The position numbers and the translations under genes were made by a program. Shown in pieces: positions 21,990 through 27,893 of a stretch of DNA of 27,893 nucleotides. How positions within the stretch are numbered: position 1 is the stretch's first letter; each line of letters starts with the position of its first letter. Location of the stretch: assembly GCA_028456385.1 (NCBI GenBank), contig JALNQF010000472.1, positions 1 to 27,893 on the forward strand, written 5' to 3'. The notes beneath the pieces are model-generated. The model was not told the origin of the DNA, made no database searches, and worked only from the letters and a program-made list of their open reading frames with translations. The stretch comes from Ophiosphaerella korrae. Lineage: Eukaryota; Ascomycota; Dothideomycetes; Pleosporales; Phaeosphaeriaceae.

Positions 21990-22400
21990 CTTATACTTCT
22001 TATTCTATTAAATATTACTATAAACTTTATAGAAGTATTTTAATTTTTTAACTAAACCTTATAGTATATTTAGCTATTATCTTCTTATTTAAAAGAGTAT
22101 TAATAATCTATTATAAATAGGTTCCTAAGGATTATTAAGTAAGAGAGACTTCTTATAATAAAGAAGTTAGACTAAACTTTAATACTTCTAATAATAACTA
22201 GTACGCCCTATATAATCCCTTTAAAGGACTCCTTTACTCTATTTATAGTAACTAGCTATACTCTAGCTATTTCTTTAGGTATAGAAGTTATACTTAAGCT
22301 AGTAGCTAGAGCTATTTTAAGGTAGATTATATTAAGTTCTACTCCTAAGTTAAGTAGGGCTAGTAGTCTAGTCCTATAGACCTAGATTATTACTTTTAAG
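21990..22400 (-). pseudogene. pol: Element H aspartic protease relic
   Basis: Minus-strand frame. LLALLNLGVELNII (22337-22354 covers LNLGVE) corresponds to the LLDxGAExNII active-site motif, with the catalytic Asp changed to Asn (GAC to AAC). It is followed by IALATSL, ITSIPKEIA, VNxVKESFKGII-like sequence and a C-terminal SYLIILRNLFIIDY, matching the (P)VILGxPF half of retropepsins. It sits between gag and RT as expected. The protease would cut the polyprotein. Confidence 0.75.
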
Positions 22401-24270
22401 TATTCTTTTCTAAGTCTTTTAATCCTACTAAGTTAGTTATATTCTAGGTACTCTCTTACTATATTTATATTAGCTATAAAACTAGTAAAGCGTATAGGTA
22501 TAATAAGAAGTACCTTAGTAGAGGAGCCTAAGAGTTTATAGGCTCTACACTTAACGATTTTTCTATTTATAGCTTCTACTATTACTTAGTTAGGAATATT
22601 AGTATTTATTACGTATAGGTATAGGCTATTCTAGGATAGAGCTACTAGTAGTCCTTTAGGGCTCTAAAGCGTCTCTCCTAAGTCTTTAGTTATACTTACT
22701 ATTACTCTTATATTTATAAACTCTTCTAACTTATTTACTATAAAAGTAGGCTTTATAAGCTTCTTAAGAAGATCTAGTATATTAGCTAGGAGTATTTATA
22801 TAGGCAGAGATACTAGCGCTTTTATAACTTTTTATATTACCTCTTTAGTATTTAGTTCTAAGGTATTAATCTACTTAAGCTTTTTTACGTAGTTCTTTTA
22901 TTTGTCTATTTTTTTAAGAGGTTATTCTAGATCTATTTCTATTTCTATATTATTAAATTAGGTCTACTTAGATTTAAAGAATTTAGCTTCTTTTTTGTAA
23001 TTGTTTTGTATAGCTAGAATAAGTACTAAGAGCTCTTAGGTCCTAAACCTTACTATAGTAATGTATATAGTTTTAGTAATATCTTCTTCTACTAGATCTT
23101 CTTTTATTTTTAGTTACTATATCTAGAATCTATTATATTCTTCTACGCTTACTATTCTATCTTCTTCTAAATTATCTATTACACCCCTAAGTAAGTTTAT
23201 TACTACTATTATCTAAGGCTATACTAGCTATTATATTATAAGGTTTAGTATTACTTAAAGGTCTATTTCTCTATACTTTAGGTCTCGCATTCTCTACTAG
23301 ATATACTAGATTATTATATTATTCTAGTTACCTCTTACTCTAATCTATTTAATAAACCCTTAGTAAGTTTACTCTATACCCTATTAGTATCTTCTAGTTT
23401 CTAGATTAAACTAAATCTATCTATTAAGTATTAAAGCTTTTCTTTCCTTATAGTTATTAATATAGTAATTTAGGTCTCTACACCTAATACAACTATAAAA
23501 GTCTAAACTTATACTTACTATATTATTCTAATACTAAGGTCCTACGTTATTCTAAAATAGTAGTAGAAGGTTTTTTTAAAATTATAGCCTTATTATAAAA
23601 GGCGTTACTAACTATAGGTTTGCTATAGCCTAAGGGGTCTATAAATACTTATCTACTTTAATTTGTCTTTCTATAACTAAGTATACCTCTAGTAGCTAGA
23701 TAAGTTTTTAAGCTCTAGCGTTTAGGTTATTTATAGCTACAAGAGTAATTACTTAGAGTTTTATTATTTTAAAGTGTTCTATAAGATTATTAACTTCTAA
23801 TTACATAACTTCTATTCCTAGAGGTATTTAGACTCTCCTCTATCCTTAAGTCTAGTTATAAGAGTTAGGTATAGGCTTTATATTAGGAGGCCTAAATATT
23901 CCTTTAGGTATTATATATAGCTATTTCTTATAGCTTATAAGCTTTAGTGTACTTATAGTTCCTTTAAAGTTTAGGTTAAAACGTTTTACTTATAGGTCTC
24001 TCTATACTAGCTAGTTAAGGTACTTCTAGATTATTTAAAAGTTAAAGTCTTCTACATTTTTATTACTTAGGTTATATTTATTAAAGACTTTTTATAGGTA
24101 GTACTTATTAAGTCTTTTTACTAAGTAGTATCTCTTTATAGCCTTTATAATTGTTCCTACTCTCTAGTACTTTATAAACTAAGAGCTAAAGTTATTAAAG
24201 TAGTCTTAGAGAGAAAGGTTGTCTATAAGTAAGTATTACTATAGCTAGGTTTAGAGTACTTCTTCTATCT
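22401..24270 (-). pseudogene. gag: Element H gag-like region
   Basis: Position between leader and protease implies Gag. A single minus-strand frame is well supported from about 24260 to 23690: DNLSL*DYFNNFSS, VGTIIKAIKRYYLVKRL, IPKGIFRPPNIKPIPNS, GIEVM*LEVNNLIEHF, AINNLNARA, with TAA/TAG at plausible Gln/Trp sites. From about 23690 to 22400 the frame is less certain and I could not place a CCHC zinc knuckle. No named capsid domain is recognised by eye. An apparent plus-strand open frame of 68 codons (24275-24481) lies antisense just upstream and is probably chance. Confidence 0.5.
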
Positions 24271-25429
24271 CTTCTTGTTATACCTTATTAGACCCTTAGA
24301 ACCTATTTCTTATTACCTCTCTAACCTTTACCTAATCTTTAGCTTTCTCTACTTCTATAAACTTAGTTATACTTTGTTTAATAATATCTTTTCTTATCTT
24401 ATTACTAAACGTAATAACGTTATAGATCTAGTCTCTAATAGGCTATCTATAAAAGATTACTTATTCTTTAATACTATCTAGAAACTCTATTATATTAGTA
24501 CTAGTAAACTTAAACTTCTTATCTATAAATAGGTTTTGTTTACTAATATATACTCTACTACTCTATTCTACTATTATTTTAATAGCTACTATAAGCTAGC
24601 TAAATATTTCTAAAGATATCTTAATTATTAGTTAGGGTATATTTAGGATAGTAGAGCTATTATCTATTATTAGTGTACTAATTCTTTTAGGTATATCCTA
24701 TAGTCCTTTAGGTATTAGGTTTAGGAGTCCTAAGTTATATAAGGAAGTTTTTAGCTAGTAGAGAGATAGCCTTAGTATAGTCTCTTTATTAGATAATAGG
24801 TTAGATCTTATAGCTTAGGATTACTTTATAATATTCTTTTTTTTACTTCTCTCTTTATACGTTATTTATCTATAATTATAGTATACTACTTACTACTACT
24901 AGGCTATTTCTTCTTACTATACTACTTGTTATTCTATTCTATCTTTACTATTTTCTTACTAGTTATTTTTCTATTTTAATGTTCCTATTGTCTATACTTC
25001 TACTAGCTATTTATTAAGTACCTAAGAGCTTATTAGGAGCTTCTCTAATGTTTCCTATTAGCTTCTTTGTTTTTAGCTAGTTACACTACCTACCTTTTAT
25101 ACTACCTATAGCCCCTTAGGTCTTAGGCTCTATATATTTGTAGCGTATTCTTGTTTTTATACTTGTACTTATACTATACCTATTCCTATACAAAATAAGT
25201 TAGCTTGTCCTTAGTTTTATACATGTGCCTATTCCTATACCTATTCTTGTACCTATTCCTATACCTATTCCTATGCCTATTCCTATACCTATTCCTATAC
25301 CTATCTATTCCTATATTTATTCCCGTGCCTATCTATTCCTATATCTATTCCTATACCTTACGTAATAGTACGTAAGCTAGCGCTCTTAAGGCTAAGGTTA
25401 TAGGTTTAAGTTTTACGTTAGTTGCTATT
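24271..25429 (-). other. Element H leader and possible gag N-terminus
   Basis: About 1.16 kb between the 5' LTR and the supported gag frame. It holds the minisatellite at 25222-25357. The primer binding site should start at 25429 on the minus strand, but the bases there (AATAGCAACTAACG) do not show a TGG-type tRNA complement, possibly because of RIP. No other feature is clear. Confidence 0.5.
25222..25357 (-). repeat. CCTATTCCTATA minisatellite in element H leader
   Basis: About eleven slightly varied units of CCTATTCCTATA/CCTATTCTTGTA on the plus strand, with a related short run at 25173-25191. On the minus strand the unit reads GGAATAGGTATA, so one frame gives a (Gly-Ile)n repeat, which before RIP could have been Gly-Met, Gly-Val or Gly-Thr pairs. 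It lies 70-210 bp after the 5' LTR, in the leader or gag N-terminus. Confidence 0.75.
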
Positions 25430-25692
25430 TGTTATAGGGTTGTGTGCCTAATATAGATTTAGGGCCTAAGAGCTTATTAGTCTTAGGGATCTTAAACTTT
25501 ATTAGCTAAACTAACTCTAAACATTGTTTACCCTCCTATAGGTTATATCCTACAACCTAAGGGCCTATTAGCTACCTTCTTTTACCTCTCCTCTTTAATA
25601 GTTTACCTCCTTATAAGCTCTTAGTACTTGTATTTCCCTAGTAACTACCTACCCTTTTTTTACTATTCCTTTCTTTATAATACTCTACTATA
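25430..25692 (-). repeat. Element H 5' LTR (263 bp)
   Basis: Direct repeat of 953-1215, same length. On the plus strand it starts TGTTATAGGG and ends ACTATA. About 18 transition differences from the other LTR. Read on the minus strand it would carry the promoter of H. Confidence 0.9.
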
Positions 25693-25714
25693 GTAGTAGT
25701 AGTAGTAGTAGTAG
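25691..25714. repeat. (TAG)8 microsatellite, right side of element H
   Basis: Continuation of the TAG array interrupted by element H; the first two bases are also the last two of the LTR. GTAG at 25693-25696 matches GTAG at 949-952. Confidence 0.8.
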
Positions 25715-26045
25715 CTTTAGAGGTAGTATAAGAGCAAGATATATAAGTATAAGTAGCTTTCTTAGCTTTACTCTACAAGAACAAGTTAGTATAATAATTA
25801 CTAATATAAAAAGTAAGCTTTAAAAGCTTTAAAAATAGTAACTTATAATAGCTATAATAATAGTTACTAAAGAGTTTACAAAGCTAAGAAAACTCTAAAT
25901 ATACTATACGCAGCGTATAAGTGCTTAGTACCTACGTATAAGCCTAAAATAAATAAAATCGCAAGTAAAGGTATTTTTAACTAAGTTTAGATAACTACTA
26001 TAAAACTTATTAAATAGCTCTACTATATAGCTTACCTAGAGAGTA
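25715..26045. other. Spacer between element H and right 165-bp repeat
   Basis: No recognised gene. A plus-strand frame around 25880-26040 is comparatively free of stops (KTLNILYAAYKCLVPTY, then KINKIASKGIFN) but matches nothing I know. With 780-952 it would form the interior of a short element if the 165-bp repeats are an LTR pair. Confidence 0.4.
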
Positions 26046-26210
26046 TATTATAAGTTAGAGCTTTACTCTATATAATTTAGGTAAGCCTATAGTAGTAAGT
26101 AAGCTATATAAGCTATTCGAGCTACTCTACTATATATAAGTAGCCTAGCTTAGATAGCTCTTTAATTAATAATTATCTCCTACTTATTCCTAAGCTTGTA
26201 TCTTGTAATA
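26046..26210. repeat. 165-bp LTR-like direct repeat, right copy
   Basis: Same length and orientation as 615-779. It starts TATTATAAG and ends CTTGTAATA. Flanking pentamers GAGTA and TATAC do not match each other, nor does TATAC match GCTAC on the far left, so no clean duplication supports either a solo LTR or an LTR pair here. Confidence 0.6.
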
Positions 26211-27893
26211 TATACTTACTAGTAGAGAAGCTAATTTAGTATATCTCTAATATACAAGCTAAACTAGTTTAGAACGCATATAAAATATAATCTAGTTATA
26301 TACTATAAGAAGTAAAATCTTATTCTTTATATTATAAGTAGAGATAGAAAAAAAAGATAGAGAGAAGTAAGTTATAGTAAATAGAGTTTTTAAGTAAAGA
26401 AAATTTTTCTATACTAGAATATATTTAGAATATCTTTAGGTTATATTCTAAGCTTCTTTATATTATAATCTAATTTTTTCTTACTTAAATATAAGCTTCT
26501 CCTTTTCTAAGTTAAACTTCTCTCTTTCTAACTTAAGTTTTAACTTCTAGATCTCTAACTATTCTTATTTAAACAAGAGTAATTAGCTTAAAAGTAACTA
26601 GCTTAAGAGAATAGCTTATCTTTAGAGAGTTTACGTACTTATTAGGCTAGAACGCGTTAGTAACGCGTTTTAAATGTGTTATAATACTTATATTAGTATA
26701 GTAGTTACTTTTAATAGTAACTACGCTAGTAAGCTTAGTAGTAATAATTATAGTTAAGTTTATAACTAAACGTTTTATAACTTTAAAGCTATCTACTTAT
26801 TATACTATAGTAGCTCTATAGAGCTTATAGGATTATCTTTATTATCTAAAATAATATAGGCGTCTTTAAAGTTATTATATTTATATTCTAAAGCTATTTT
26901 AGTATATATATTTCTTTAGTAATAATAATATTCTATACTTCTCTTACGTCCTCTATTAAGAGAGTATTAAGTACTTAGACTTAAAGTAGTATAATAGGTA
27001 TAGTAAATACTATACTTATTATAGGTATTAAACTCTTTTATATCCTAGAGATCTATTTAAGCTATACTAAAATGTATTAGTAATACGTTATAAACCTATT
27101 TCTATAATTTACTTTACTTTTATATAGCTTTAATAAGTAATATATAGATACCTATTTAATATCTCTTTTACTTAGCCTATTTAGTAGTATTAGTATATAA
27201 TTCTAATATATCCTAGACTTCTTTACTTATTTAGCTATAATATTAAACTAACCTAGTAGTAAATACCTTGTTCTTCTTATTTTTAGCTTAGTTCTAAATT
27301 ATAGGAGTCTTTTTGTATACTAAAATATATTTAAAATACGTTCTAATTACGTTTAATTATTTAAACTTACTTATTAACAAGTTATAAAGATTAAAATACT
27401 CCTCTTTTAATTTAATATTAAAGAGAGCTTTTATACAACCTTAGGTAGAATTTATATAATAAAGAGTACGCTAAATTATAGTATTAATACTCCTTAAGAA
27501 GTAAATATAGTAGAATTAAATATAAGATTAGAGTTACTATTTCTACTCTCTCTATTATAAGTTTATTATATAGAGATATTAGCTAAGTCCTATTAAATAA
27601 GTTATAAACGCGATCTAAACGTAATATACTTTCTTTTTACTAAGTATCTACTTACTATATATATTAAGTATAGTACTATAAAATCTACGTTAATAGATAT
27701 AATACTATTATACTAGCTTTATTATATACTTACTAATAAGCTTAAAGTAAGTACTAAAACAAGTTACTATTATATTTAAAATATATTTTATATTTTCTCT
27801 TTATACTTATTGTACTCTAAGTAAAATATTATAATTAAGATCTCTACCTATTTCTTATTTAATCTCTTATATAATATATCTATCTAAAATATC
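26211..27893. other. Unassigned RIP-degraded right flank with coiled-coil-like relic
   Basis: No recognisable gene in about 1.7 kb. On the minus strand around 26590-26465 a frame reads LEI*KLKLKLEREKFNLEKEK, a Lys/Glu/Leu heptad-like pattern of the kind found in coiled coils of several fungal transposon proteins; the family cannot be fixed. Twin CpG palindromes AACGCGTT lie at about 26651-26669. The remainder to the window end is AT-rich with TAA/TAG in all frames. Confidence 0.4.

Larger units (their letters stand above)
953..25692 (-). mobile_element. Element H: Ty3/gypsy LTR retrotransposon, RIP-inactivated, split by E1 and E2
   Basis: Two 263-bp direct LTRs bound the element. Orientation is minus: a purine-rich tract (AAAGGAGGAGGTA read on the minus strand) abuts the left LTR, and gag-like, protease, reverse transcriptase, RNase H and integrase sequences follow one another on the minus strand from about 24.3 kb downwards. 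Two plus-strand chromoviruses interrupt it with perfect 5-bp duplications. Subtracting them and the duplicated bases leaves about 10,996 bp, long for Ty3/gypsy, mostly because of a 3.5-kb unassigned segment downstream of integrase. The RT wording is that of a family of fungal gypsy elements distinct from E1/E2, and no chromodomain was seen. Every frame is broken by TAA/TAG. Confidence 0.9.

Noticed and set aside
24275..24481. 68-codon plus-strand open frame starting with ATG
   Set aside because: Leu/Tyr/Phe/Asn-rich low-complexity sequence lying antisense to element H next to its gag frame, with no family resemblance; a chance gap between TAA/TAG codons.
26211..27893. DNA transposon (Tc1/mariner, MULE or Harbinger) in the right flank
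   Set aside because: Only a coiled-coil-like Lys/Glu/Leu stretch is visible; no DDE motif, terminal inverted repeats or target duplication could be found by eye.
1..27893. Bacterial or organellar origin because of high AT content
   Set aside because: Three Ty3/gypsy elements, chromodomains and the TpA-rich, CpA/TpG-poor signature of RIP point to nuclear DNA of a filamentous ascomycete.

Overview
The window is a block of heavily RIP-mutated (repeat-induced point mutation), AT-rich heterochromatin from a filamentous ascomycete fungus. The sequence is dominated by TpA. TpG is nearly gone and CpA is strongly reduced, ATG codons are almost absent (they have become ATA), and every old reading frame is riddled with TAA/TAG where Gln or Trp codons stood. 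Nearly all copy-to-copy differences inside LTR pairs are transitions. I see no intact gene, tRNA, rRNA or CRISPR. The species cannot be named from this; an AT-isochore, centromere or subtelomere of a RIP-competent Pezizomycotina fungus fits (inference).

Layout. (1) 1-614: unassigned degenerate flank. (2) 615-779 and 26046-26210: a pair of 165-bp direct repeats, LTR-like, lying outside everything else. (3) 953-25692: element H, a Ty3/gypsy retrotransposon on the minus strand with 263-bp LTRs at both ends, inserted in a (TAG)n microsatellite. H is split by two younger insertions; without them it is about 11.0 kb. In its sense direction it reads: 5' LTR (25430-25692), leader with a Gly-dipeptide-like minisatellite, gag-like region, aspartic protease, reverse transcriptase and RNase H, integrase, a 3.5-kb unassigned 3' region, a polypurine tract and the 3' LTR (953-1215). 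(4) 12229-19253: element E2, a plus-strand chromovirus (Ty3/gypsy with a C-terminal chromodomain), 7025 bp, 430-bp LTRs, perfect 5-bp duplication CTCTA; it sits inside the integrase core of H. (5) 4743-11451: element E1, a plus-strand relative of E2, 6709 bp, 458-bp LTRs, perfect 5-bp duplication TAAAG; it sits in the integrase tail of H and has lost about 355 bp of its own integrase. (6) 26211-27893: unassigned degenerate flank with a coiled-coil-like relic.

How the parts relate. H landed first in the TAG repeat, then E1 and E2 jumped into H, both antisense to it, and all three were mutated by RIP. The mutations hit active sites: the protease catalytic Asp is Asn in all three elements, the second Asp of the YxDD box of reverse transcriptase is Asn in all three, and zinc-knuckle and integrase Cys/His are often Tyr. 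The most unusual content is an antisense reading frame between pol and the 3' LTR of E1 and E2. It is conserved between the two diverged copies, with differences concentrated at synonymous positions, a hydrophobic first half and a charged helical second half.
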